Source: Chitinophaga sp. H8
Lineage (GTDB): Bacteria > Bacteroidota > Bacteroidia > Chitinophagales > Chitinophagaceae
Direction of reading: 5' to 3'
DNA length: 64,000 bases
Assembly: GCF_040567655.1 (NCBI RefSeq)
Contig: NZ_JBEXAC010000004.1
Span: forward strand, 124,001-188,000
The translations under genes and the position numbers were made by a program. Shown here piece after piece: positions 1 through 9,743 of the stretch. Within the stretch, counting starts at the first letter, position 1, and every line of letters begins with the position of its first letter. The notes beneath the pieces are model-generated. The model worked only from the letters and a program-made list of their open reading frames with translations, had not been told where the DNA came from and ran no database searches.

Positions 1-1011
1 CCCCAGCCCAATACGCCGGGAAAAGAAAGGCCGCAGGGTAGCATAACCGAAATTGGTAAACTGGTCTCCGTTTTCCAGGAAGAACTGCCGCTTTTCCGGG
101 AAAAACAGTTCAAACCTGTCCAGGTTAGTAACCTGCTTATCCACATCTACCTGGGAAAAATCCGGGTTTACTGTAAGGTCCAGGTTAAGGGAAGAAGTAA
201 CCGCTACTTTGGCGTCCATACCTACATCACGGCGCCACTTGGGGGATGAGTTGGCTATATAATCCTTCGCTACCCCACCCAATGCATATGGGATCAGGGA
301 GATATTGGGGCCCGCATCCGGAGGAGGCGCATCCCATTCCAGGATACCGGTATAAGCCAGGGAAGCGCTGGGAAACTGGCGTGGCACCGGTGCCCAACTT
401 GACTTCTCGGTTGTTCTCAGGTCATTCCTGCCAAAGTTAACTCCCCATTGACGGATGCCCTTTTTATAACGGATGCTTTTAAACGGGATCACCGCCTCAA
501 ATACCCATTTATCATCGTAGTTTTTTACTACAGAATGCCATTTATTATCCCAGCTCAGGTCTACTTTTCCACCATCATACATCAGGCCATCCCATTGCGC
601 TCCTGCAGCATTGGCCCCAAAAGCAAATCCATTGGTCTGGTCATCAAAAGGATCCATGAACATGAGGAAGTTATCATTCTTCAGGAAAGCAAAATCACGG
701 CGCAGCGATTCCACCATATAACCTTTGGCAGGGATATAGTTTTCTACCAGCAGGTAAATGTTCTTATCATCATAGGCCATGCGCACCGTAGTACGTAAAT
801 TGGCATAACTGGTATCCATGGGCAGGATCATGTAAAAATCGGATCCCATCTCTGCATCTGCCCAGGCTTGTTCATCCATTACACCATCGATCTTGATCGC
901 ACTGGTAGCTCTCTTAATATGTAATTTATAGGATGCATTCTTTTTTTGGGCCAGCAGTGGTAAACTAATCAGGCAACAACAAAGTAAAAGTAAACGTGGT
1001 ATAATCTGCAC
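1..1011 (-). CDS. DUF5916 protein with CBM9-like N-terminus (partial)
   Basis: The 3' part of this gene lies outside the window; 337 codons are visible, read leftwards. I chose the GTG at 1009-1011 because it is followed directly by a signal peptide (QIIPRLLLLCCCLISLPLLAQ, first 20 or so residues) and there is no ATG in frame before it. After the signal comes a CBM9-like beta-sandwich (KIDGVMDEQAW near residue 40, then LVENYIPAKG and FGANAAGAQWDG). It runs into the segment VNPDFSQVDVDKQVTNLDRF and FFPEKRQFFLEN, which is typical of DUF5916 proteins, where it leads into an outer-membrane barrel. The family role is unknown; members are common in Bacteroidota and probably sit in the outer membrane. 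It is separated from the GH20 gene by a strong terminator, so it is its own transcription unit. Confidence 0.85.
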   Translation of the reverse strand, partial: MQIIPRLLLLCCCLISLPLLAQKKNASYKLHIKRATSAIKIDGVMDEQAWADAEMGSDFYMILPMDTSYANLRTTVRMAYDDKNIYLLVENYIPAKGYMVESLRRDFAFLKNDNFLMFMDPFDDQTNGFAFGANAAGAQWDGLMYDGGKVDLSWDNKWHSVVKNYDDKWVFEAVIPFKSIRYKKGIRQWGVNFGRNDLRTTEKSSWAPVPRQFPSASLAYTGILEWDAPPPDAGPNISLIPYALGGVAKDYIANSSPKWRRDVGMDAKVAVTSSLNLDLTVNPDFSQVDVDKQVTNLDRFELFFPEKRQFFLENGDQFTNFGYATLRPFFSRRIGLG

Positions 1012-1106
1012 AATTAAAAGTTTCCGGGTTTAGCGGGCCAATATACAAATTGACATCAGAAAAGGAAGAGATTAAATGATGAGCGCGCACCGGCCGGTAT
1101 GCCACT

Positions 1107-1150
1107 AATAAAGCGGGGCTGCACCAGTTGGTACAGCCCCGCTTTATTTT
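1107..1150. terminator. Intrinsic terminator after GH20 gene
   Basis: A 12-bp perfect stem (AAAGCGGGGCTG with CAGCCCCGCTTT) encloses a 12-nt loop. A T-rich run follows on the plus side and ATTAG on the minus side. It lies just past the stop of the minus-strand GH20 gene and before the DUF5916 start, so it separates the two units. Confidence 0.85.
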
Positions 1151-1175
1151 AATATTTGTGTTTATAGCAACGCTG

Positions 1176-3797
1176 CTATTTCAGATTATTTGTTTTAAGT
1201 TCTGTAACAGGTACCGCCTTCACCTCCACACTACGGCTGCTTCTGCCGCGTACATCAAATACTTTCAGCTTTACCTTACCAGTAACTGGTACAGGTCCTG
1301 TGTATGCTTTACTCTTCAGGGAAGGCTCCTTCCCGTCTGTAGTATAGCGGATAACAAAACCTGGCAGTTGCACGTTAGCTTTCAGTACCCCGTTTTCTAT
1401 TACCGCCCCTGCTGTAGGGATGCGGTAGTTGTATCCACCATTCATATAAGCCAGTCGGGGCAGCTCCCGTTTGCCCAACACATTGGCAAATATGCTCCAG
1501 GCTTCTTCATACATTTTTTCTGACTTCGCCGCGTCTTTCTCGGTAGCCCAGGCAGGATCCTGTGCCCACGCACGCTCTGCCAGCCCCAGCAATTTAGGCA
1601 GGATCATATACTCCATCCGCTGGGGATTGTTCACCGTTTCACTCCACAGCAGCCCTTGTATACCAATGGTATTAGAAGCACCATAAGCAGTCAGCCTGTC
1701 TTTACCCACAAACAGTTCTGGGGTAACGGGATTGCCGGTGGCATCCACTTTGGAATTCTTATAATAATCTAATGGAATAAAATAAAAAGGCTTGTCTACA
1801 TCTACAAAACCTCCCCAGTAAAATCCGGGTTCATCAAATGACTTCATATAAGCCATATCAAAATAGAAGTTGCTGACACCAGATAGTACCACTTTATAAC
1901 CGGCATTAGCCATGCGATAGGCCAGGTCTTCCGCCCCACCGCCAATTACATTATTCCACACATTTATCTGGAAGTTATCGTTTACAAAGTCCGGGTTGGG
2001 AATACTTGCATTTTCACCGTTGATCTTTGTTTTACGCATGCCGGCCTCTTCCCAGCCTGCCAGCTGTATACCTTTGGCCTTTAGCATAGTATGCAACTTG
2101 CGGTAGTAGTAATACCACAGGTCATTTACATTTTCAATGCTTTTATCTTTCTCCATCAGCGCCAGGCAGGCAGGAGATTTTTCCCAGGCCCCTCCAGGTA
2201 CTTCATCACCACCCATATGTACGGTAGTCAGCTCAATACCGGCCTCTTTATACATCTGCTGCATTTCATCCACCACTTTATCCATAAAGCGGTATACAGA
2301 AGGGAGGGCTACGTTCATCACGTTATCATTCCAGTATTGTACGGAGCGGTACTCGGATTTATCTGCTGCTTCGGAAAGTACATATTCTTCCGCGGCTTCC
2401 TTATTACCAGCCTTCATCAGCCTGTTGTAACGGGCATCCATTGATTTTACTGCTGCACGGGCATGGCCTGGGCTTTCTATTTCCGGTATTACACGTATGT
2501 GCCTGGCCGTTGCATACTTTAATATTTCGATAAAATCCTGGCGGGTATAATATCCGGTACCGGCATTGTTCGCCGTGTCCGGACCGGAGCCATAAGATGG
2601 CGGCAGGCACAGGTCAGGGTCTGTGCTATGACCCCGTTTGCCTCCTACCTGCGTCAGTTCGGGCAGGGAAGGAATTTCCAGGCGCCAGCCTTCATCATCA
2701 TTGAGATGAAAATGCAGTACGTTCAGTTTGTACGTAGCCATCACATCCAGCAATCGCAGGATATCACGCTTGCTGTGAAAGTTGCGCGCCACATCTATCA
2801 TAAAAGCACGATAGCCAAAACGGGGTGCATCCTTCACCTGCAAGGCCGGCATGCTGATAGACTTTTGCACGCCGGCCCAGGCAACAGGTGTTATGAGGGA
2901 ATTCAAGGATTGTATAGCGTAAAAAGCACCTTCATTGCTGCTGGCACTTATAGTAATATTTTGTGAGGTAATTTCCAGTTCGTAGGCAGGAGCAGCCAGT
3001 GCGGCGTCTACCTTAAAGCGGATCGCACTGTTGCCGCTATTGTCAATGGCCGGGCGTTTGCCCAAAAACCGCGCCAGCTCTCCCGCCAGGTAATCGGCTG
3101 ATTGCTGCAGCGCTGCATCCGTTGAAATACCCGCAGCACTGGTCAGGGTAAATGTACCGGTACCAGCCTGATAAGATACCGGGCTGGGGAAAATCGGAGG
3201 CAATGATGCCGCCGGAATATCCCGGGTAGTTTTATTCTGGTTGTAAATATCTACAGGGGTAATCAGCCCTGTCTTATCTCCGGGAAAACGCAGGTATTGT
3301 TTGGGTTGAGTAGATGGCCGGATGCTGTAATTGGTAATGGAATAACCTTTCTCTGGCTGCTGGTCCCATACCATATACAATCCCGAAGGCGCATCTGTAA
3401 AGTTGACCGCCCAGGCATCCCCTACCAGCTCTACTCGCAGGGAATCGCCGGGAGCTACCCCTGCAAAGTCTGCCGCCGGTACCAGCTTGTAAAGATCGCC
3501 ATTGATATGCGACACTTCCAGGTTTCCTTTTACCCGACCAGGATTTACAGAACGGATAAAGTTAAAATATAACTGCCATCCCTTTGCCGGCAGCGCTGTA
3601 CGTCCCGTATTTACAAAAGTGAGTGCACTCAGAAATTCCGTTTTACCCTGATGATTATTTTCTACTACTTCCCAGGTAGTTCTTAGTTGTGCAGCGTTAT
3701 AGGGCACGCTTGTTTCCTGGGCACTTACAGACAGGGCCATACACATCAGCCAACAGCCTATTGTTAATTTTTTACTGAAATAAAGGATGCTCCTCAT
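1176..3797 (-). CDS. Beta-N-acetylhexosaminidase, GH20
   Basis: Exo-acting hexosaminidase that removes terminal GlcNAc or GalNAc from chitin oligomers or glycoconjugates, probably in the periplasm or at the cell surface. The 873-residue protein has a signal peptide (1-26), a chitobiase-type N-terminal carbohydrate-binding domain (about 30-165), a GH20b domain (about 200-320), the TIM-barrel (about 326-700) and a chitobiase C-terminal domain with RYTTDGKEPSLKSKAYTGPV near 820. The catalytic pair Asp531-Glu532 sits in HMGGDEVPGGAW, as required for substrate-assisted catalysis. FHLNDDEGWRLEI (near 363) and ESPGHARAA (near 441) are further GH20 landmarks. Length fits the large chitobiase-like subfamily. 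The upstream gap of 291 nt (3798-4088), shared with the divergent FMN protein, shows no clear promoter to me. Confidence 0.95.
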   Translation of the reverse strand: MRSILYFSKKLTIGCWLMCMALSVSAQETSVPYNAAQLRTTWEVVENNHQGKTEFLSALTFVNTGRTALPAKGWQLYFNFIRSVNPGRVKGNLEVSHINGDLYKLVPAADFAGVAPGDSLRVELVGDAWAVNFTDAPSGLYMVWDQQPEKGYSITNYSIRPSTQPKQYLRFPGDKTGLITPVDIYNQNKTTRDIPAASLPPIFPSPVSYQAGTGTFTLTSAAGISTDAALQQSADYLAGELARFLGKRPAIDNSGNSAIRFKVDAALAAPAYELEITSQNITISASSNEGAFYAIQSLNSLITPVAWAGVQKSISMPALQVKDAPRFGYRAFMIDVARNFHSKRDILRLLDVMATYKLNVLHFHLNDDEGWRLEIPSLPELTQVGGKRGHSTDPDLCLPPSYGSGPDTANNAGTGYYTRQDFIEILKYATARHIRVIPEIESPGHARAAVKSMDARYNRLMKAGNKEAAEEYVLSEAADKSEYRSVQYWNDNVMNVALPSVYRFMDKVVDEMQQMYKEAGIELTTVHMGGDEVPGGAWEKSPACLALMEKDKSIENVNDLWYYYYRKLHTMLKAKGIQLAGWEEAGMRKTKINGENASIPNPDFVNDNFQINVWNNVIGGGAEDLAYRMANAGYKVVLSGVSNFYFDMAYMKSFDEPGFYWGGFVDVDKPFYFIPLDYYKNSKVDATGNPVTPELFVGKDRLTAYGASNTIGIQGLLWSETVNNPQRMEYMILPKLLGLAERAWAQDPAWATEKDAAKSEKMYEEAWSIFANVLGKRELPRLAYMNGGYNYRIPTAGAVIENGVLKANVQLPGFVIRYTTDGKEPSLKSKAYTGPVPVTGKVKLKVFDVRGRSSRSVEVKAVPVTELKTNNLK

Positions 3798-4088
3798 TAA
3801 TTAAAAGTTGCTAGGGTATTGAAAATGAATACTATACTGAAATTATAAACAACAAAACAATTGACATTTCCCGTTATCTGACTCCGTGTTCAACGTATAA
3901 AACAACTACAACGATACGACATAGTTTCTTTGATCATAACGGGGTGGGATACTGCTACAAACATCTGCGGGCGTAAGTTAATTATATTTTTGTGGAGTTG
4001 GTAATATTTGGAAGGAGAACCACAAAATATTGTAGGGTTTATAGTGTCATAAGTTAATTCCTTAACTTTAAATATCAAATCTGAAGCT

Positions 4089-5672
4089 ATGGTTAAAGCA
4101 TTTATCGCATTTTCATGTGTCAGTATTCTATTGATTGCGGGGTTAGGCTTGTTGTTTCCCTGGGTATGGTGGTTATACATCCTGGTACTGCCGGTAGTTA
4201 TTATGGGATTCCTGGATATGATGCAAACCAAACATGCCATTATCCGCAACTATCCGGTAGTAGGACGTATGCGTTACTGGATGGAAGCATTAAGACCCAA
4301 AATTTACCAATACTTTGTAGAAAGCGATATAGATGGCAGTCCGGTAAACCGGGTAGACCGCTCTACCATTTACCAGCGGGCCAAACGGGAGCTGAACAGC
4401 CAGCCTTTTGGCACCCAGTTTAACGTATATGCGGAAGGGTATGAATGGATGGCACATTCCATACAACCAAGAGCATTTGAAAAGATGAATAAAGATCCCC
4501 GGGTACAGATAGGCGGACGGGATTGCAAACAACCTTATGCTGCCAGCATCCTAAATGTGTCGGCGATGAGTTATGGATCACTCAGCCCCAATGCTGTAGA
4601 AGCATTGAATGGCGGTGCCAAAATTGGCAACTTTGCACATAACACCGGTGAGGGAGGGATCAGTGAATACCATTTAAAGCAGGGCGGAGATATCATCTGG
4701 CAGATAGGTACCGGCTATTTTGGCTGCCGGGATGAGGCCGGTAATTTCTCTGATACGTTGTTTGCCGAAAAAAGTGCCCTGCCACAGGTCAAAATGATTG
4801 AGCTCAAGCTTTCCCAGGGAGCCAAGCCTGGTCATGGCGGTATCTTACCTGCAGCCAAGAACACAGCAGAAATTGCCGCTATCAGACACGTCACACCACA
4901 TACGACGGTATTTTCTCCACCATATCATAGTGCTTTCAATACCCCCAAAGAGATGATGCAGTTTATTGCCCATCTGCGCCATCTTTCCGGTGGCAAACCA
5001 ATAGGTTTTAAACTTTGTATAGGTCAGAAAAGGGAGTTCTATGCAGTATGTAAGGCCATGATCGAAACCAATTGCTATCCGGATTTTATCACCATTGATG
5101 GTGGTGAAGGCGGAACAGGTGCAGCACCACCGGAGTTTTCCAATTCAGTAGGCATGCCGCTGATGGATGCACTTTCTTTTGTACATGACACCTTAACAGG
5201 GTTTGATATCCGTCATCATATTAAGCTGATTGCTTCCGGCAAAGTACTGACCGGTTACCATATTCTCCGTGCCATTGCACTGGGGGCAGATACCTGCAAC
5301 AGTGCACGTGCCATGATGATGGCCATCGGATGTATACAGGCGCTGGTGTGCAATACCAACAAATGCCCTACGGGCGTAGCCACACAGGATAAATGGCTGG
5401 CTGCAGGGCTGGTGGTGGAGGATAAAAAACACCGGGTAGCCAATTACCATCGTGACACGATAGAGAGTGCAGTGGAGCTGACTGCCGCCGCAGGGCTGAC
5501 AGATCCGCACCAGGTAACCCGCCAGCATATTTTCCGCCGTATTTTTATGAACCAGGTACGCAGCTTTGAAGAAATATATCCCAGCACTTCACAAGGTTAC
5601 CTGCTGGACGGACAAATGCCTGAAAACTTAAAGAAAGAAATAACTGCGGTGAGCACCAGCAGCTGGAATTAA
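4089..5672 (+). CDS. Membrane-anchored FMN glutamate synthase-like protein
   Basis: Stand-alone homologue of the FMN/3Fe-4S domain of glutamate synthase large subunit, without the amidotransferase or GXGXG domains. The 527-residue protein starts with two membrane helices (about 4-23 and 26-43). The barrel follows, with NTGEGG at 185-190, LSQGAKPGHGG at 241-251 and the FMN-loop DGGEGGTGA at 337-345. Cys415, Cys421 and Cys426 keep the C-x5-C-x4-C spacing of the glutamate synthase 3Fe-4S cluster, and CPTGVATQ follows, so cofactor binding looks intact. With no glutaminase domain it cannot be a normal GOGAT alone. A membrane-bound oxidoreductase that uses another electron partner is an inference. 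Genes with this layout are widespread and usually annotated only as FMN-binding glutamate synthase family. It is monocistronic here. Confidence 0.88.
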   Translation: MVKAFIAFSCVSILLIAGLGLLFPWVWWLYILVLPVVIMGFLDMMQTKHAIIRNYPVVGRMRYWMEALRPKIYQYFVESDIDGSPVNRVDRSTIYQRAKRELNSQPFGTQFNVYAEGYEWMAHSIQPRAFEKMNKDPRVQIGGRDCKQPYAASILNVSAMSYGSLSPNAVEALNGGAKIGNFAHNTGEGGISEYHLKQGGDIIWQIGTGYFGCRDEAGNFSDTLFAEKSALPQVKMIELKLSQGAKPGHGGILPAAKNTAEIAAIRHVTPHTTVFSPPYHSAFNTPKEMMQFIAHLRHLSGGKPIGFKLCIGQKREFYAVCKAMIETNCYPDFITIDGGEGGTGAAPPEFSNSVGMPLMDALSFVHDTLTGFDIRHHIKLIASGKVLTGYHILRAIALGADTCNSARAMMMAIGCIQALVCNTNKCPTGVATQDKWLAAGLVVEDKKHRVANYHRDTIESAVELTAAAGLTDPHQVTRQHIFRRIFMNQVRSFEEIYPSTSQGYLLDGQMPENLKKEITAVSTSSWN

Positions 5673-5848
5673 TACTTATCATGTTGATGATCTCCTTGCG
5701 GTAAACATGACCATAAACGAATAATACGTAATTTCGCGCCTTGCGGAACTGGCCATGCTATCAAAAACCAGCGTATACCTGAGTACCATGTAGCTTCATA
5801 CTATACTGGACTTGTTAATCCATTCCGCCCCTGTATTGTTAAATAACA

Positions 5849-6583
5849 ATGATTAATATGACCAAAACACTCCTATTATTCATCCTGTTGTCAGGAGGAA
5901 TAATAAACGGCGCATTTGCCCAACAGGACACCAGCAAGACGGCGCTCCGTGATAAAGGCCGCAAACTGACCAAAGGTACCTGGCATGTTGGGGCTACCTT
6001 GTCTTTGAAGTCCAGGGATTTCAGTAATACCGACCTGGTACTGGTGAACATTATCAATTTTAAACAAAATGCTTTCGTTATCAGAACAGAGGCCGGGTAT
6101 TTCTTTAAAGAAAACCTGAGTGCGGGGCTGGCAGTAGAATACGGACAGAAATTGTTTGACATCAAAGGCAACGTGTATAATGATAACGACATCAAAGGGT
6201 ATCGTGATTTCAGCCGCAGCTTTGCGATAACACCGTTTATCAAAAACTATATTCCCATGTCGGCCAACCACACGTTTTTTATTACCAACCAAACGGAACT
6301 GCAATACCTGCACCGGGAAGGCACTTCCGAGAATTTAAAAAGCGATAACCTGAACCGTACTTACACTACCCGCAATCAATATGGGATAGGCATCCGGCCA
6401 GGCATCATGGTATTCTTTACCAAAAATCTCGCCTTTGAAACCAACATGGGCATACTAGGGCTTTATCATTCCAGCGAAAAAGCCACCCATACCGACAAAG
6501 CTGACAGTAAAAGAACGGAAACCAGTGTGGACTTTAAATTCGACCTGCTGAAACTGGGTTTTGGATTTTCTTATTACTTCTAG
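5849..6583 (+). CDS. Secreted outer-membrane beta-barrel-like protein
   Basis: I do not recognise the exact family. The 244-residue product has a signal peptide ending GAFAQQ near residue 25. Alternating aromatic/polar strands run through the rest and it ends in FDLLKLGFGFSYYF, a C-terminal aromatic strand typical of small outer-membrane barrels. Segments such as WHVGATLSLKSRDF, NAFVIRTEAGYFFKENLSAG and IGIRPGIMVFFTKNLAFE read as consecutive beta strands. An alternative start is the ATG at 5858. It is followed after 21 nt by the PCMD lipoprotein gene in the same direction, and the pair shares a terminator at 7705-7753, so they are probably one operon for a surface or periplasmic function. Confidence 0.75.
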   Translation: MINMTKTLLLFILLSGGIINGAFAQQDTSKTALRDKGRKLTKGTWHVGATLSLKSRDFSNTDLVLVNIINFKQNAFVIRTEAGYFFKENLSAGLAVEYGQKLFDIKGNVYNDNDIKGYRDFSRSFAITPFIKNYIPMSANHTFFITNQTELQYLHREGTSENLKSDNLNRTYTTRNQYGIGIRPGIMVFFTKNLAFETNMGILGLYHSSEKATHTDKADSKRTETSVDFKFDLLKLGFGFSYYF

Positions 6584-6604
6584 TAACCATTAACGACAAT
6601 CATC

Positions 6605-7690
6605 ATGAAGAAAAATATTACACTTTTTGTCAGTGCTGCCTGTATTTTACTGACTACATCCTGCGTAAAGGAAGATCACTTTGGCCCTACTGATGGTAAA
6701 AAGATCAAAGAATTTGTATTGGAAGAGCAGGCTGGCAATGCCAATATAGATAATGATGCCAAAACGATCAGCATCACTGTTTCGGCAGATGCCAACATTA
6801 AATTCCTGAAAGCTACGAAGATCGCCTTATCTTCTTTTGCTACGGTTAAACCTGCTGCAGGTGAGCCACAGGATTTTACCCAGCCGGTCACTTATACCGT
6901 CACCGGAGAGGATGGCAGTACCGCAGTTTTTAAAGTAACGGTGAGCAGACAGGGTGGTAATCCACAAATTCCTAACTCCGATTTCAACAAATGGTATACC
7001 ATTGCCAACGAGTATCAGGGAGATGAGTACCAGGAGATCGGAGAAAATGCGAATGATAAAACCTGGGGCACCGGTAATGTAGGTGCAGCCATGATGGGCT
7101 TATATCCTACCAAGCCACAAACCATCAGTGGCAATATCGCTGCCTCGCTGACTACTACAGACATGGGGGCACTGGCGGGTTTCCTCGGCAAACAAACCGC
7201 TGCCGGCAATCTCTTTACTGGTTTCTTTGATGCCTCCGGCCCAGGTGGCGTGATCACCGGCAAACCCGCTTTTGGCATTCCTTTCAGGACCACTCCCAAC
7301 GGATTCCGGGTTAAATACCAATATGCTCCCGGAGATATTGTACGAGACGGGAAAGGCCAGGTAGTCCCTAATATGAAAGATTCCTGCGACATCTATGTAC
7401 TACTGGAGCACCGCGAAGAAAACAAAACCAAACGCCTGGCTACGGCCTGGTTCAGAGGTGGTGATGTACAAACCGGTTGGAAAACATTGGATATGCCGCT
7501 GGTGTATGGAGAACTACCTGCTGGTACTCCTGCTTATATGCTACTTAAAACAGGGGAAACCTGGGGTGATATCACCAAAGATAAACCTACCCATATTACA
7601 GTAGTGTTCTCTGCCAGTTCCCGTGGAGATGACTTCATCGGCGCCTGGGGGAGCAATTTGATTGTGGATGATTTTGAGTTGGTGTATTAA
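6605..7690 (+). CDS. PCMD-domain lipoprotein
   Basis: The 361-residue protein has a lipoprotein signal (LLTTSC, Cys20). An Ig-like domain follows (about 35-117, with TYTVTGEDGSTAVFKVTV), then a PCMD domain (putative carbohydrate metabolism domain), which begins PNSDFNKWY near residue 122 and ends GSNLIVDDFELVY. It is expected on the outer membrane surface, possibly binding glycan; no catalytic residues are assigned to this family. It is the second gene of a pair with the barrel protein upstream. A part copy of this gene lies 1.6 kb downstream (9326-9597), and the last 15 nt of the gene recur at 10347-10361, so this locus has been a recombination partner of the neighbouring RHS island. Confidence 0.85.
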   Translation: MKKNITLFVSAACILLTTSCVKEDHFGPTDGKKIKEFVLEEQAGNANIDNDAKTISITVSADANIKFLKATKIALSSFATVKPAAGEPQDFTQPVTYTVTGEDGSTAVFKVTVSRQGGNPQIPNSDFNKWYTIANEYQGDEYQEIGENANDKTWGTGNVGAAMMGLYPTKPQTISGNIAASLTTTDMGALAGFLGKQTAAGNLFTGFFDASGPGGVITGKPAFGIPFRTTPNGFRVKYQYAPGDIVRDGKGQVVPNMKDSCDIYVLLEHREENKTKRLATAWFRGGDVQTGWKTLDMPLVYGELPAGTPAYMLLKTGETWGDITKDKPTHITVVFSASSRGDDFIGAWGSNLIVDDFELVY

Positions 7691-7704
7691 GGAAGAATTT
7701 GCTG

Positions 7705-7753
7705 TTTCAGCTTAACCATATCTATAGTAGTATGGTTAAGCTGAAATTATTTT
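7705..7753 (+). terminator. Strong intrinsic terminator after PCMD gene
   Basis: A 16-bp perfect inverted repeat (TTTCAGCTTAACCATA with TATGGTTAAGCTGAAA) encloses a 10-nt loop and is followed by TTATTTT. It starts 14 nt after the PCMD stop codon. Confidence 0.9.
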
Positions 7754-7797
7754 AAAGAGAGAAATTATCATAAGTAGGTACCCTCTAAGTTTAGCAT

Positions 7798-8178
7798 TTA
7801 ATCCTTCACATCCTTAAATAAAAAGCCTTCTACATTGTTACTTAAAATAAAATCTTGATCTTCAGATGCTATTATCTCATCCTCACTAGCCGGATCTAAA
7901 CTTATATAGAATCTTTCCTTATCTCTGAAAAACTTATAACGCTCAATATTACCAAAATAACATGTGTGATGATAGTATAGAGAAAACTCTTCAATCCCAC
8001 TAAATACAAGCTTTACGTGATTATCTCCCTTGGCATACAACAGCTCAATATATAACTCAATCGTCAAACCTAAAACAGCATCATCGTGAATATTAATTCT
8101 ATAAAAATTAGCACTTAGTAAAGTAAAATCAAAAGATAAAAACCTAATTAATTCATCATTTTTTCCAATACTTTTCAT
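7798..8178 (-). CDS. Putative immunity protein for RHS tip
   Basis: The product of 126 residues is of no family I recognise. It is acidic, soluble and without a signal peptide (MKSIGKNDELIRFLSFDF at the start, ending FLFKDVKD). It starts 9 nt after the stop of the RHS C-terminal tip, in the same direction and with the same low GC. This toxin-then-immunity order is the usual one in polymorphic toxin loci, so the call as cognate immunity protein rests on position, size and composition rather than homology. Confidence 0.6.
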   Translation of the reverse strand: MKSIGKNDELIRFLSFDFTLLSANFYRINIHDDAVLGLTIELYIELLYAKGDNHVKLVFSGIEEFSLYYHHTCYFGNIERYKFFRDKERFYISLDPASEDEIIASEDQDFILSNNVEGFLFKDVKD

Positions 8179-8187
8179 ATTATCTAT

Positions 8188-9312
8188 TTAAAGTCCAAAA
8201 TCTTTTTTTGCTTCATTCTTTTTAGGAGGTCGTCCTGGTTGTCTTTTGCCCCTACCACTAGGATTTCTAGGATCTGGTTTATAATCATGCACATGATCAC
8301 GGCGTTCGTTTTTAGGTACATTTTTTCCCGGATGTCCTTTATTATACTCTTTTTGAGTGTTTCCATCCGGGCCATACTTTTTTGTCGTTGTTCCAGGTGC
8401 ATTAGTCTGAGTTGAGTTAGGCTCACCTTTGTCTGATAAACGATGCTGGCGTCTTGTTCCTTCAGTTGTATTGTTAGATACATCTGTATTATTAGAAGTA
8501 GGAGCATCTGCACTACCATCAGCCGGGGGAGCGGGAAGCACAATAGTTTCCGGCCCTTTTTCTAGTTCATCCTTAGGTATATCTTTAGCAACTACTGTAT
8601 TATCCGCTGGTGCGGGATTTACCATTTGCATAGGTGTTCGAACATCCCCCCCTTTACCCGCAAGCTCAGACATTACGTTTAACACAGTTTGCACAGCTTT
8701 TGCTGACCTTCCCGCACTCCATGCTATTTCAGCTCCCTCAATTATATATGGAATAACCGGGCAAATAGGACATTTCCCATCCGGATCATTATATCTTATT
8801 GGGTTATTAAGCGAAAACTGATATGGCGTCAATATTTCTTGACTACCAAATTCTATCCAAGGATCGATTTGTTGAAATCTTCCTATTTGTTGATCATATA
8901 GTCTTGCGTTAAAATCATACCACTCTAGTCCGCTTTCATCACTGAACTCTTTTGTCTGTAATTCATTCCCATTATACTTTATCCGATTCTCCGGATAATT
9001 CGTCCCCTTCAACGCATTGGAGCTAATCCCCGCCATCGTCAACCCAAACGGATAATAATGTGTTTCCTCCAGAAATGGCCCATTGGCTAGCGCTACTGTT
9101 ACATTATCAAAGAACACATCTTGTGGGCTTTCATTGCTGGTGTATACATACAGGAAACCACTCTGTTGCACCACCATCTTATCCTTAGCAAGTGTCTGTA
9201 ATTGATCTGGCTCTCCTTGTACCTGTTTTACCCCACTATTCTCTTCTACTAAGTTAAACTGATCATTGAACAGTACAAAATTCAGGTAGGCTTTTGGCTT
9301 ATCCTGTTTAAA
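8188..9312 (-). pseudogene. RHS C-terminal tip fragment with toxin-like tail
   Basis: This is the end of an RHS protein, open for 374 codons but without any N-terminal part; the frame closes upstream at a TAG (9313-9315). It begins KPKAYLNFVLFNDQFNLV and continues to the RHS core (YYPFGLTMAGIS, GRFQQIDPW), which marks the conserved cage end. A variable tip of about 200 residues follows: a Pro/Ser/Asn-rich linker, then a basic tail with KKYGPDGNTQKEY, GHPGKN and RRDHVHDYKPDP. YGPDG followed by a His-rich HxHDY/W motif recurs at the ends of RHS proteins as I remember them, but its activity is unknown to me. Just upstream, the sequence turns into an antisense piece of the PCMD gene, so this RHS copy was broken by recombination. 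Without secretion and shell domains it is unlikely to work alone. Confidence 0.85.
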
Positions 9313-9325
9313 CTACCATCACGGC

Positions 9326-9597
9326 TAAATACCAATATACACCCTGCGATATCGTACGTGATGGAAAAGGCCTGGTAGTACCCGATATGAAAGACTCCTG
9401 CGACATCTATGTATTACTGGAACACCGCGAAGAAGGAAAAACAAAACGCCTGGCTACGGCCTGGTTCAGAGGCGGTGATATACAAACCGGCTGGAAAACA
9501 TTGGAAATGCCACTGGTGTATGGAGAACTGCCTGCCGGCACTGCCGCTTATATGCTACTTAAAACAGGGGAAACCTGGGGTGATATCACAAAAGAAG
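9326..9597 (+). pseudogene. Partial second copy of PCMD gene
   Basis: About 270 nt closely match 7313-7580 of the intact PCMD gene. The encoded segment KYQYTPCDIVRDGKG to GETWGDITK differs from it in only a few residues. The copy lacks a start, signal and Ig-like domain. At its left edge one base is missing relative to the parent (CGGCTAAATACC against CGGGTTAAATACC). It lies antisense inside RHS sequence, with RHS coding remnants on both sides. Its missing 3' terminus is found at 10347-10361, 749 nt away. Confidence 0.85.
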
Positions 9598-9743
9598 TAC
9601 CAGTGAGGAGCCAATCTTCCTCCATCCTTGGCATTCAGTTTGGCTACGAACTCATTCTGTGGAGTAGTCTGATTTTCCGGGCACCCTACCGGATTTTGGA
9701 AATTCCCGATTTGTATACCCAACATAGCAGAAATTCTGCAAAT
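9598..9743 (-). pseudogene. Internal RHS fragment
   Basis: The minus strand encodes GNFQNPVGCPENQTTPQNEF followed by VAKLNAKDGGRLAPHW, which resembles the linker that precedes the C-terminal shell region in Bacteroidota RHS proteins. The reading frame starts right after the TGA of the neighbouring small gene (9744-9746) and runs into the antisense PCMD copy. It probably belongs to the same RHS protein as 8188-9312, with the part between replaced. Confidence 0.65.

Noticed and set aside
2091-2444. Antisense frames within GH20 and other long genes
   Set aside because: These are shadow frames of strongly coding genes and lack any family pattern of their own.
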